A stretch of 16,653 nt of DNA from an uncultured Lachnospiraceae bacterium (GTDB lineage: Bacteria; Bacillota; Clostridia; Lachnospirales; Lachnospiraceae), in contig CAJUHG010000065.1 in the NCBI GenBank assembly GCA_910586005.1, positions 1-16,653 on the forward strand. Reading direction: 5' to 3'. The notes under the pieces are model-generated. The model was not told the origin of the DNA. It was given only the letters and a program-made list of their open reading frames with translations, and ran no database searches. Below, one piece after another: positions 7,451 to 15,117 of the stretch. The translations under genes were made by a program, and so were the position numbers. The first letter of the stretch is position 1; each line of letters opens with the position of its first letter.

Positions 7451-8503
7451 CTATTCTAGTGGTATATATTCTTCTACATCAATCTGAGAAAAAGTACTCA
7501 TTTTCTTATAGATGTGCAACGCCATCTCCAGCAATGGAAATAAAGATACTGCTCCTGTTCCTTCTCCTAAACACATTTCACATATTAAACTAGGAGATAT
7601 TCCAATTTCTTTTAATATCTTAGCACCTGCTGGCTCTTTAGAGACATGAGAAGCAATCATATATTCTTTAGAAAGTGGACAAATTCTCATAGCTAGCAAT
7701 GCTGCCACACTAGAGATAAATCCATCTACCACTGCAGGAATTTCCATAGCTGCACAACCTAAATACACCCCAGTGAGCCCTGCAAGATCGAACCCTCCCA
7801 CCTTAGAAAGAACATCTATTGGATCTTGAAAATTAGGCCTATGTTTTTGAATTGCCCTTTGAATTACCTGAATTTTTTTCTTTAACCCTTCTGTTGTCAG
7901 TCCTGCGCCCCTTCCAGTTACTTCTTCCACTGGTATTTGCAAAAGTACACTTGCAATAGCACTGCTTGTTGTAGTATTGCCAATTCCCATTTCCCCTGTG
8001 GCAATGATATTATAACCTTTTAATTTTAGTTCTTCCACATATGTAATTCCAACTTCTATAGCACGAATTGCTTCTTCCCTAGTCATTGCAGGTTCCAATG
8101 CCATATTTTTAGTACCATAAGCAATTTTTCGTTTTTCTACTTTGGGTGTATCCACTGCCATACCAATATCAATAGGAAAAATATCTGTCTTTGTATCTTT
8201 ACACATAATAGCTGCACAAGATTTTTCCTCTAAAAAATTTTCTGCAACAATAGCTGTTACTTCCTGTCCAGTCTGAGTAATACCTTCTGCAACTACCCCA
8301 TTATCTGCACACATAATTATCAATGCTTTTTTTTGCAAACATATATGACTTGTCCGTTGTATTCCTGCAATCTGAATTAAATTACTTTCCAACTTTCCAA
8401 GACTTTTTAAAGGTTTTGCAATTTTATCCCAGCGTTTTTCACAAGCAAGACAAGCTTCTTTATCTAATGTTCTTATTTGCTTCAAGCACTCCTCTAGTTC
8501 CAT
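7451..8503 (-). CDS. cobT: Nicotinate-nucleotide--dimethylbenzimidazole phosphoribosyltransferase
   Basis: This 350-residue soluble enzyme converts the lower-ligand base (dimethylbenzimidazole or a related base) and nicotinate mononucleotide to alpha-ribazole phosphate. Family landmarks are MCADNGVVAEGITQTGQEVT (64-83), TGEMGIGNTTTSSAI (169-183), TGRGAGL (196-202) and CLGEGTGA (311-318). Glu314 corresponds to catalytic Glu317 of the Salmonella enzyme. Length is typical. The ATG has AAGGGG about 11 bases upstream, slightly far. It follows cobB by 62 bp and precedes cobU by 8 bp. The lower base used by this organism cannot be inferred from this gene alone. Confidence 0.96.
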   Translation of the reverse strand: MELEECLKQIRTLDKEACLACEKRWDKIAKPLKSLGKLESNLIQIAGIQRTSHICLQKKALIIMCADNGVVAEGITQTGQEVTAIVAENFLEEKSCAAIMCKDTKTDIFPIDIGMAVDTPKVEKRKIAYGTKNMALEPAMTREEAIRAIEVGITYVEELKLKGYNIIATGEMGIGNTTTSSAIASVLLQIPVEEVTGRGAGLTTEGLKKKIQVIQRAIQKHRPNFQDPIDVLSKVGGFDLAGLTGVYLGCAAMEIPAVVDGFISSVAALLAMRICPLSKEYMIASHVSKEPAGAKILKEIGISPSLICEMCLGEGTGAVSLFPLLEMALHIYKKMSTFSQIDVEEYIPLE

Positions 8504-8565
8504 AAATTTCTATGCCCCTTTCTATTTTCAAATAATGAGGTTAAACTATTTTATCTTTTTACTTG

Positions 8566-10035
8566 TTAAGACTTCTCTTTTTCTATCTTATTCTCAAATC
8601 TCCTATATTCCTTACACTGGTTTATAAATCTTTGTACAAATTGGAGATTTGAATAGTAATACAAATGGGGAAATCCTGCTGCATAGTGTGTTCCTCCTCT
8701 AATACAATCCCATTCTTTTTCACCAGAGGGCTTTACTCCATGATAATCTTTTCCATTGTCTGTGCAATCAAAATAATGAAATTCATGTGCTTTTATACAA
8801 GTTCCCTTTTCTAATAATTGATTTTCTTTTTGAGTAGTAAGTGTGATATATCCAAATCTTCCTAGCTTTTTTGTCTGATAAGCCTTTCCTGAAAAAATAC
8901 CTACCATAGGATATTCCTTTCCATCCATATCTTCCATAAATTCTTGCAAATACAAAAATCCTCCACATTCTGCAAGATAAGGGATTCCTTGTTTTAAAAC
9001 AGTATAAATTTCTCGTCTCATGGTACAATTTTCACTTAACTTTTTGGCATATAATTCTGGATATCCTCCATAGAAAATCAAACCATCTAAATTAGAGGGA
9101 AGCGTACTATCATAAAGAGGAGAAAAAAACACTAATTCTGCTCCCATTTTCCTTAAAATTTCAAGGTTTTCCTCATAATAAAAACAAAAGGCATTATCTT
9201 TTGCAATTCCAATTCTAACTTTTATATTTCTTTCTAACTTATTTTTATTTTCAAAATAAATTGTTTCCCTTTTGACTGCTTTTGCCTTATCTTCCAATGT
9301 TATTTCAAACTGCTCTAATATTTTTGGTTTCACCACTTGTAATTCCTTTGCTGACCTAGCACATATTAAAATTTCTTCTATTTCTAAAGTTTCTTCCAAA
9401 ATACAAGAAAAATACAAAAGTTTTTCTTTCCATTCTTGAATCTCGCTAGGCATTACAAGCCCTAAATGTCTACTGCTAATTACAAGTTCTGGACAATATG
9501 GTATATAACCAAATACTTTTATAGGTAATGTTTTTTCTATTTTTTCTTTTAGTTTTCTATAAATCACAGGTGAAATCTGATTTAAAATAACACCTACAAT
9601 TCTATTATCTGCCTTATATTCCAAAAATCCTTGTATCAAAGGAATTACTGATAAACTCATTCCCTTTGCATTAACCACCAAAATCACTGGTGTATCTGTA
9701 ATTTTAGATAATTCATAAGAAGAAGCAGAGGTTGTAATCCCCCCTGCCCCATCATAAAATCCCATTACACCTTCTAATATTGTAATATCTGCCTGTTTTG
9801 AGCCTTGCGCCAAAAGATATTTTACAATATCATTTTCTGTAAAAAAAGTATCTAAATTTCTAGCGGGAACTTCTAACACGGTTCTGTGAAACATCGGGTC
9901 AATATAATCTGGTCCGCCTTTAAAAGAGACAGGGTGGAACCCTTGTTCCACAAATAGCTTTAATAGTCCACAAGTTAAAAGTGTCTTTCCACTTCCACTG
10001 GATGGTGCTGCTATCATAATCCTTGGCAATTTCAC
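8566..10035 (-). CDS. cobB: Cobyrinic acid a,c-diamide synthase (CobB/CbiA)
   Basis: This 489-residue ATP- and glutamine-dependent enzyme amidates the a and c side chains of the corrin ring. Numbering from the TTG at 10038, the N-terminal half has P-loop APSSGSGKT (11-19), FKGGPDYIDP (39-48) and EGVMGFYDG (89-97). The C-terminal glutamine amidotransferase domain (about 273-475) has the CobB-type Cys358 in LAECGGFLYL and His421 in HEFHY. I use the GTG at 10035 as start: GGTGG is six bases upstream, and GTGA overlaps the TGA stop of the preceding acetyltransferase. The TTG at 10038 is only three bases from that site. It is the only corrin-ring enzyme in the window; the rest of the pathway must be elsewhere, or the cell salvages incomplete corrinoids. 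Confidence 0.96.
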   Translation of the reverse strand: MKLPRIMIAAPSSGSGKTLLTCGLLKLFVEQGFHPVSFKGGPDYIDPMFHRTVLEVPARNLDTFFTENDIVKYLLAQGSKQADITILEGVMGFYDGAGGITTSASSYELSKITDTPVILVVNAKGMSLSVIPLIQGFLEYKADNRIVGVILNQISPVIYRKLKEKIEKTLPIKVFGYIPYCPELVISSRHLGLVMPSEIQEWKEKLLYFSCILEETLEIEEILICARSAKELQVVKPKILEQFEITLEDKAKAVKRETIYFENKNKLERNIKVRIGIAKDNAFCFYYEENLEILRKMGAELVFFSPLYDSTLPSNLDGLIFYGGYPELYAKKLSENCTMRREIYTVLKQGIPYLAECGGFLYLQEFMEDMDGKEYPMVGIFSGKAYQTKKLGRFGYITLTTQKENQLLEKGTCIKAHEFHYFDCTDNGKDYHGVKPSGEKEWDCIRGGTHYAAGFPHLYYYSNLQFVQRFINQCKEYRRFENKIEKEKS

Positions 10036-10655
10036 CAAATACCACCTTCCCAGTCCTCAGGCAAAATTTGCATCTCCTTATAATAAAATTCTCTATCCTT
10101 CTCATTAATTTCTCTTAGTACATGGCAAGGAGTCCCAACTGCAATCACATTGGCTGGAATATCCTTTGTCACAATACTTCCAGCTCCAATTACAGAATGA
10201 TCCCCAATAGACACACCTGGTAAAATAACTGCATTACTCCCTATCCACACATTATTTCCAATATGTACTGGTATAGAAAACTGCATCCCTTTTGCTCGAA
10301 GTTCTGGACAAATTGGATGTCCTGTAGGACTAATTGTTACATTAGGAGCAATCATGACATGATTTCCAATATATACATCTCCATCGTCCACCACTGTAAA
10401 ATTAAAATTGATATAGGTATAATCTCCAATATGAGTATTTCTTCCATAAGCAAATTGAATGGGAGGTTCCACCCAAACTTCTTTCCCCATATCTCCTAAA
10501 ATTTCTTTTAACAACTCCTCCCGTCGTTTTTCTTCAGAAGGACGTGTATGATTAAAATCATATACCAATTCTTTACAACGCAGCCTTTCTTCCTCTAATC
10601 CTTCTCCTAAATCTGTATATAGTCTTCCCGCTTTCATTTTTTCCCTAATTGTCAT
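10032..10655 (-). CDS. Maltose/galactoside O-acetyltransferase family protein (LacA/Maa type)
   Basis: This 207-residue left-handed beta-helix acetyltransferase transfers acetyl from acetyl-CoA to a sugar-type hydroxyl. An N-terminal helical Maa/LacA segment (1-55, MTIREKMKAGRLYTD) is followed by hexapeptide repeats (about 70-190: IGDYTYIN, IGNHVMIAPNV, IGNNVWIGSNAVILPGV, IGDHSVIGAGSIV). Catalytic His113 lies in SPTGHP, as in LacA, and the terminal AVGTPCHVLREI is typical. AAGGAG lies eight bases before the ATG. The last codons overlap the cobB start (GTGA), so translation of the two is coupled although no role for this family in cobalamin synthesis is known. The acceptor sugar is not predictable. 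Confidence 0.93.
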   Translation of the reverse strand: MTIREKMKAGRLYTDLGEGLEEERLRCKELVYDFNHTRPSEEKRREELLKEILGDMGKEVWVEPPIQFAYGRNTHIGDYTYINFNFTVVDDGDVYIGNHVMIAPNVTISPTGHPICPELRAKGMQFSIPVHIGNNVWIGSNAVILPGVSIGDHSVIGAGSIVTKDIPANVIAVGTPCHVLREINEKDREFYYKEMQILPEDWEGGIW

Positions 10656-10673
10656 ACTTTATTCTCCTTGTTT

Positions 10674-10775
10674 CTATTGCTCTTCTAATAATGTTTTTGC
10701 TAGTCCTCCATAACCATATTGTTTCATAACAGATTGAATACCTTCTTTGCTAAGTCTTCTCTGATGAGATAAACA
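10674..10775 (-). pseudogene. Possible coding remnant (33 codons, no usable start)
   Basis: Between the DUF1275 gene and the acetyltransferase, one frame stays open for 33 codons and reads like protein (LSKEGIQSVMKQYGYGGLAK then TLLEEQ and a stop). It partly overlaps the 3' end of the DUF1275 gene in another frame. The only ATG would give 17 residues and has no good ribosome binding site. It could be the tail of a gene lost by deletion. I do not recognise the family, and chance cannot be excluded. Confidence 0.25.
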
Positions 10776-11415
10776 TCAACAAAAAAACAATAAAAAGCAA
10801 TACACTAGAAATCCAAATTGCTTTTTCTGCTAAATGCTTTGTTAGCATGCCACCAGTTGCAGCTCCAAAAATAAAAATTCCAATAAATCCATAGTATAAT
10901 AGACTCTTTTTCATAGTTTCTCTATCTTTTGTAGAACGGTACATACACCACAATTCTGTAGCTGCTCTTAAGTTTCCAATACACATAGTAGTGGCATATG
11001 AATTTCCATGCAATTTTCTAAAACTTTGCACTTGCATTGCACATACAAAGGAAACTAATATATTGGCAAATAAATTTACCTGTTGGGGTAAAAATCCAAC
11101 TATAAATAATAGTATAGCCTCTATTACAATTACAATCTGTCTCCAATGAACTTTTTCTAATTTTCCATAATTCCTTCGAATCTTTTGTGCTATATAAATT
11201 CCTATTGCAAATGCAGCCACTGGAAGCAAATAACGCATTCCAAGTTGCCAGTTTCCCATAGCAAAATTCTGTCCCATCAATACCATATTCCCAGTCTGAG
11301 CATTGGCAAATACTTCCTCTCTGCAATTATAAGTATATGCATCCTGAAATCCCCCAGAAATACATAATATAGCAATTACAATTGCCGATTCTGACATTTG
11401 ATCTTTTTTTTTCAT
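10750..11415 (-). CDS. DUF1275 (YoaK) family membrane protein
   Basis: This 221-residue protein has about six hydrophobic segments and the DUF1275 hallmarks ISGGFQDAYTY (19-29) and ANAQTGN (37-43) near the N-terminus. Family members are inner-membrane proteins of unknown function, sometimes annotated as possible transporters. The ATG has AGAGG about eight bases upstream. It lies 123 bp downstream of the thioesterase, across a tandem repeat, and could share its transcript. The stop is TAG, after which a different frame stays open for about 25 more codons. No regulatory site specific to this gene is visible. Confidence 0.85.
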   Translation of the reverse strand: MKKKDQMSESAIVIAILCISGGFQDAYTYNCREEVFANAQTGNMVLMGQNFAMGNWQLGMRYLLPVAAFAIGIYIAQKIRRNYGKLEKVHWRQIVIVIEAILLFIVGFLPQQVNLFANILVSFVCAMQVQSFRKLHGNSYATTMCIGNLRAATELWCMYRSTKDRETMKKSLLYYGFIGIFIFGAATGGMLTKHLAEKAIWISSVLLFIVFLLMFISSEKT

Positions 11416-11450
11416 TTCTGAACCTCTGAACTTTAACTTTGCTTTTTGTT

Positions 11451-11596
11451 ATCTGCTTTGTTTTGGAATTTTATTTTTTCTATGATTAATGCTGTTTTTT
11501 ATTATCTGCTTTCTTTTGAAATTTTATTTTTTCTATGATTAATGCTGTTTTTTATTATCTGCTTTCTTTTGGAATTTGGCTTCTTCTATGATAAAT
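11451..11596. repeat. 53-bp tandem repeat covering the 3' end of the thioesterase gene
   Basis: Units start at 11451, 11504 and 11557, an exact 53-bp period. The first two differ by only a couple of bases; the third (about 40 bp, to 11596) is more diverged because it is the coding sequence itself. The thioesterase stop codon (11539-11541) lies in the middle unit. The period is not a multiple of three, so the extra copies are out of frame with the gene. Confidence 0.9.
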
Positions 11597-11928
11597 CGCT
11601 CATGAAGACCTTCTCCTATTTTTCCTGTCTCATCAAATACAGATACAGAAAATGTCAACTTACGTCCTTCTACTTCTGTTAAAACTGTTTCACACCATAC
11701 CCTCATTCCTATAGGAGTAGGAGCAGTATGTTCTATATTTAATTTTGTACCTACTGTTCCCATTCCTTCTTCCAAATCACTAACTATGCTTTTCCATGCT
11801 GTTTCTTCCATTAAAGCTGCCATACGAGGGGTAGCAAGTACATCTAATGTGCCACTTTTATGTACCTTGGCTGTATCTTCCAAGGTTACTATTAATTCTT
11901 GTCTTCCTTTTATTCCTGCTTTTAACAT
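11539..11928 (-). CDS. FlK-like hotdog-fold acyl-CoA thioesterase
   Basis: This 129-residue protein resembles the fluoroacetyl-CoA thioesterase family, small hotdog-fold enzymes that hydrolyse acyl-CoA thioesters. Thr33 (ATPRM), Glu41 (LMEET) and His67 (EHTAPTP) keep the same mutual spacing as the catalytic Thr42, Glu50 and His76 of FlK. In most bacteria such proteins probably act on ordinary small acyl-CoAs rather than fluoroacetyl-CoA. AAGGAG is eight bases upstream of the ATG. The last residues (KFQKKADNKKQH) come from the tandemly repeated segment, and the stop is created at a repeat junction, so the C-terminal tail may have been altered. It appears to be the first gene of its unit. Confidence 0.85.
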   Translation of the reverse strand: MLKAGIKGRQELIVTLEDTAKVHKSGTLDVLATPRMAALMEETAWKSIVSDLEEGMGTVGTKLNIEHTAPTPIGMRVWCETVLTEVEGRKLTFSVSVFDETGKIGEGLHERFIIEEAKFQKKADNKKQH

Positions 11929-12204
11929 AATATATCTCCTTATTATTTGGTATATTTATTTTTTGCTTGATAAGACTCTTATTTTTATAAATGAAAGTAT
12001 CATATTTTTCATAGCCCCAGCCACAAAAACCCGAAGGTGCTTTTGAAATATTTAAAAATAATATCTCAGACACTATTTTAGGATAATATAAAGATAAAAT
12101 CAATACTTCTTATGTTTTTACCACAATACGATAAGGGTCAAATACTTTTAAGCAAAGCTGTAGAGTATTTGACCCTTTGAGAATAGGATAATTTTTTGAA
12201 TATA
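11929..12204. other. Longest intergenic region (276 bp)
   Basis: It separates the galactoside operon from the thioesterase. It contains the stem-loop at 12133-12177 and, on the minus strand, a possible promoter for the thioesterase (TTGTGG, 16-bp spacer, TATGAT, about 12000-12027). A GC-richer patch around 12014-12040 stands out but matches no structured RNA I can recognise. Confidence 0.5.
12133..12177 (-). terminator. Stem-loop with 14-bp perfect stem after the galactoside operon
   Basis: Arms aagggtcaaatact (12133-12146) and agtatttgaccctt (12164-12177) pair perfectly around a 17-nt loop. It lies 28 bp after the stop of the last operon gene, a terminator position. No strong U-tract follows on either strand, so it may act mainly to stabilise the mRNA 3' end or terminate inefficiently. 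Confidence 0.55.
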
Positions 12205-12849
12205 TTATTTTAAAAATGCTTCAAACCGCCCGCGGAAAAATTGAATTAGTGGTCCATTACAACAAGCATTTACAACTGTTCCAAGTCCCACAATTTCCCA
12301 GATACTGTTCTTAGCCATAAGACAAAATGTGATACCAACCAACATAACAATTACATCAGACATAACTCTTGCAACACGAAAGGAAATCTTTTCTTTGGTA
12401 CATTTTGTAACAATAAACGCCACACTGTCATAAGGTGCAATTCCCATTTCTGCTGTCATATAACATGCACATCCCAGCGATGCAAGTAAAGTTCCTAGCA
12501 CTAAAAAGAAAACGCGAAGAGGCATGGTAACTTGTAATCCTATTTGGTCTAAAAACAACCAACAGAGAAAATCTGCTGTATAGCCTACAAAAACCATATT
12601 GACAATTGTTCCTAGTCCAATACAATGTCTAACAGTAAACCAGACTATAATCAACAGAACTACATTGACAATCAACTGCCAATTTCCAAAAGACATTCCT
12701 AAGAACCCACTAATACCAAGATTCATACAGGAAAATGGATCAACCCCAAATCCACTCATTCGATAAGAAGCCACACACATTCCAATTAGAAGAATTCCTA
12801 TAAGCATCATAGCAATTCGAACAGGTCCATATTTCTTTTGCTCACTCAA
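12205..12849 (-). CDS. YczE/YitT-type multipass membrane protein
   Basis: This 214-residue protein has about five membrane segments. Two related motifs, SGFGVDPFS (32-40) and AEMGIAPYDS (133-142), suggest an internal duplication, as seen in YczE/YyaS/YitT membrane proteins. Function in this family is not established. The start is a TTG at 12849 with a strong GGAGGTG site ten bases upstream. That TTG overlaps the TGA stop of the galactosidase gene (TTGA), so translation is coupled. Being the third gene of the sugar operon, it could help transport or respond to the sugar, but this is inference only. Confidence 0.85.
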   Translation of the reverse strand: MSEQKKYGPVRIAMMLIGILLIGMCVASYRMSGFGVDPFSCMNLGISGFLGMSFGNWQLIVNVVLLIIVWFTVRHCIGLGTIVNMVFVGYTADFLCWLFLDQIGLQVTMPLRVFFLVLGTLLASLGCACYMTAEMGIAPYDSVAFIVTKCTKEKISFRVARVMSDVIVMLVGITFCLMAKNSIWEIVGLGTVVNACCNGPLIQFFRGRFEAFLK

Positions 12850-15074
12850 GATTCTGCCACCTCCAGCACATAAATTCTGGATTCAAAATCTGTATATGGA
12901 GTTACATCAGATGGTACTTGCCCAGCAGTCTCATCACTGGTTATCAAACCAACATGCATCAATTCATCTCCAAAATGACATCGTCCTGTTTTTAAATTGT
13001 GATAACAAAACTGGGGATTTAAGCCCTCTAAACGTACACGTGTATAGCTTGCATTAACACAATTTAAAATACGATACCAGCCAACTAATGCTGTTTTCTG
13101 ATCTTCACTTACTACCATCCAAACAGTTTCATTGCCTTCAAATGGACTTTTTAAACGATAAAAAGTGCCAAATTGCAAAATTTCTCTATATTTTTTCATA
13201 AAAGCAATCTGTTCTTTTACTTCTATAAGTTCTTGCTCTGTTAATTTATTTAAATCTAGTTCATAACCAAATGTACCAAAATAAGCTACATTTGCTCTGG
13301 TGTGTAGTGGCGTATTCCGAAATACTTGATGATTTGGTACTACAGATACATGTGTTCCCATACTGCTAATTGGATAACACATAGAAGTGCCATATTGAAT
13401 TTTAAGTCGTTCTATCGCATCACTGTCATCACTTGCCCATCCTTGTGGAGCATAATATAACATTCCTGCATCAAATCTACCACCACCACTTGCACAAGAT
13501 TCAAATAACACTTTTGGAAATTGACTTGTCAGTCGCTCATATAAATCATACACACCTAGAATATATCTATGGTATACTTCGCCTTGTCTGTCCGCTGGCA
13601 AGGCTTTTGAATAACATTCTGTAATACTTCGATTCATATCCCATTTAATATAAGATACTTTCGCCTCACTCAATATTTTTGCCATCTGATCATAAATGGC
13701 ATCTACCACTTCTTTTCTAGAAAAATCTAAAACATATTGATATCTTCCATGAGAAATTTGTCTATCAGGTGTAGAAATAATCCAATCGGGATGCTCTCTA
13801 TAAAAATCAGAATCTTTATTGACCATTTCAGGTTCAAACCAAAGGCCAAATTTCAATCCTAATTCCTCTATTCTCTCAGCGAGTCCTGTAATTCCATTTG
13901 GAAGTCGCTCTTTGTTAGCTGTCCAGTCTCCAAGTCCAGCTCTGTCGCTGCTGCGTTCTCCAAACCATCCATCATCTAATACAAATAATTCTACACCACA
14001 CTCTTTTGCCTTTGCAGCAATTTCAATGAGACGATCCTCTGTAAAATCAAAATAAGTTGCTTCCCAGTTATTATTTAAAATTGGTCTTGCTCTATCTCTC
14101 CAATATCCTCTTGCCAAACGCTTCTGATATAATTTATGGAACGTCTGACTCATTTGATTTAATCCATGAGCTGTATATACCATAACTGCTTCAGGTGTCT
14201 GGAAAGATGCACCACTTTCTAATTTCCATTCAAAAGTTTCAGGGTCAATTCCAACTAAAACTCGCAGCGTTTCATGTGCATCTACTTCTGCTAAAATTTT
14301 ATAATTTCCGCTGTAGATAAAAGAAAATCCAATTGCTTCTCCAGCTCTCTCATTTGTATTTTGACGCTTTAGTACTAAAAATGGATTTTGTTCATGAGAA
14401 GAATTTCCACGCATGCTTCCAATTGATTGTATTCCTTGTTCTAAATTCCGTTTATGAATATGGCATTCTCTTGCCCAACATCCAGAAAGCTGTACCCATT
14501 CATAATCACTATCTGGTAAATCTAAACAAAGACTCATTGCTCGTTTTATCTGTACAGAAGAAGTTCCCTCATTCCATAATCGCGCGCTTCGTGCAACAAT
14601 TCCACCTGTGATAAATATTGTATAATAAAGTTCTACACATACTTTAGATACATGATCTTTAAGAATTATAGCTAAAGTTTCTGCCTCATCTTCTGATTCT
14701 GTATAAATTGCTGGAAGTCCGTCAAGCTTTGGCTTTCCTTTTATGATTTTATGACTATCATATTTAAAATCTGAAATTCTACTTCCATTGCTTTGTTGTA
14801 TATCTATCGCAGGCTGACGATAATCTGTACTTCCAAACACAGGATACTCCTGTCGAATATGTTCCAAGGAAAATGTTCTATCATTTTCATAAATATAAGA
14901 GGTCATTGGTCTCTCACAAGTTTCAAGAAGATAGGAAAAATCTTCTTTATCATGAATCTTTTTTCCAAAATACAATTGCCCAAGATGACCATTCCTCATC
15001 ACTGTTATGATATAACTAATCGAATCATTATACAAATGAAAAATTTTGCTGTTGTCATGATATAAGATACTCAT
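12846..15074 (-). CDS. Alpha-galactosidase, glycoside hydrolase family 36
   Basis: This 742-residue enzyme would release terminal alpha-1,6-galactose from melibiose, raffinose and related sugars. An N-terminal beta-sandwich (about 1-320) precedes the TIM barrel (about 325-650) and a C-terminal beta domain. The nucleophile is Asp479 in KWDMNR and the acid/base is Asp549 in WASDDSDAIERL; both match in position the Asp478/Asp548 pair of the Geobacillus enzyme AgaA. ESCASGGGRFD and LDDGWFG are further GH36 signatures. I start at the ATG at 15074, which has AAGGAG six bases upstream; the ATG 21 bases earlier (15095) would place that site inside the gene. No signal peptide is visible, so it is cytoplasmic. 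It follows the symporter by 43 bp. Confidence 0.96.
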   Translation of the reverse strand: MSILYHDNSKIFHLYNDSISYIITVMRNGHLGQLYFGKKIHDKEDFSYLLETCERPMTSYIYENDRTFSLEHIRQEYPVFGSTDYRQPAIDIQQSNGSRISDFKYDSHKIIKGKPKLDGLPAIYTESEDEAETLAIILKDHVSKVCVELYYTIFITGGIVARSARLWNEGTSSVQIKRAMSLCLDLPDSDYEWVQLSGCWARECHIHKRNLEQGIQSIGSMRGNSSHEQNPFLVLKRQNTNERAGEAIGFSFIYSGNYKILAEVDAHETLRVLVGIDPETFEWKLESGASFQTPEAVMVYTAHGLNQMSQTFHKLYQKRLARGYWRDRARPILNNNWEATYFDFTEDRLIEIAAKAKECGVELFVLDDGWFGERSSDRAGLGDWTANKERLPNGITGLAERIEELGLKFGLWFEPEMVNKDSDFYREHPDWIISTPDRQISHGRYQYVLDFSRKEVVDAIYDQMAKILSEAKVSYIKWDMNRSITECYSKALPADRQGEVYHRYILGVYDLYERLTSQFPKVLFESCASGGGRFDAGMLYYAPQGWASDDSDAIERLKIQYGTSMCYPISSMGTHVSVVPNHQVFRNTPLHTRANVAYFGTFGYELDLNKLTEQELIEVKEQIAFMKKYREILQFGTFYRLKSPFEGNETVWMVVSEDQKTALVGWYRILNCVNASYTRVRLEGLNPQFCYHNLKTGRCHFGDELMHVGLITSDETAGQVPSDVTPYTDFESRIYVLEVAES

Positions 15075-15117
15075 CTTTTTCTCCTTTTCTACCATACACT
15101 TCGGTAAACTGTGATTA

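Noticed and set aside
11858..12103. Minus-strand frame of 81 codons across the thioesterase start and upstream gap, with a protein-like stretch around 12000-12040
   Set aside because: It starts at a TTG without a ribosome binding site and runs into the thioesterase coding sequence in another frame. Homology cannot be tested here, so it is treated as chance.
15075..15095. ATG at 15095 as start of the alpha-galactosidase
   Set aside because: The strong AAGGAG site lies inside this extension and is ideally spaced for the ATG at 15074.
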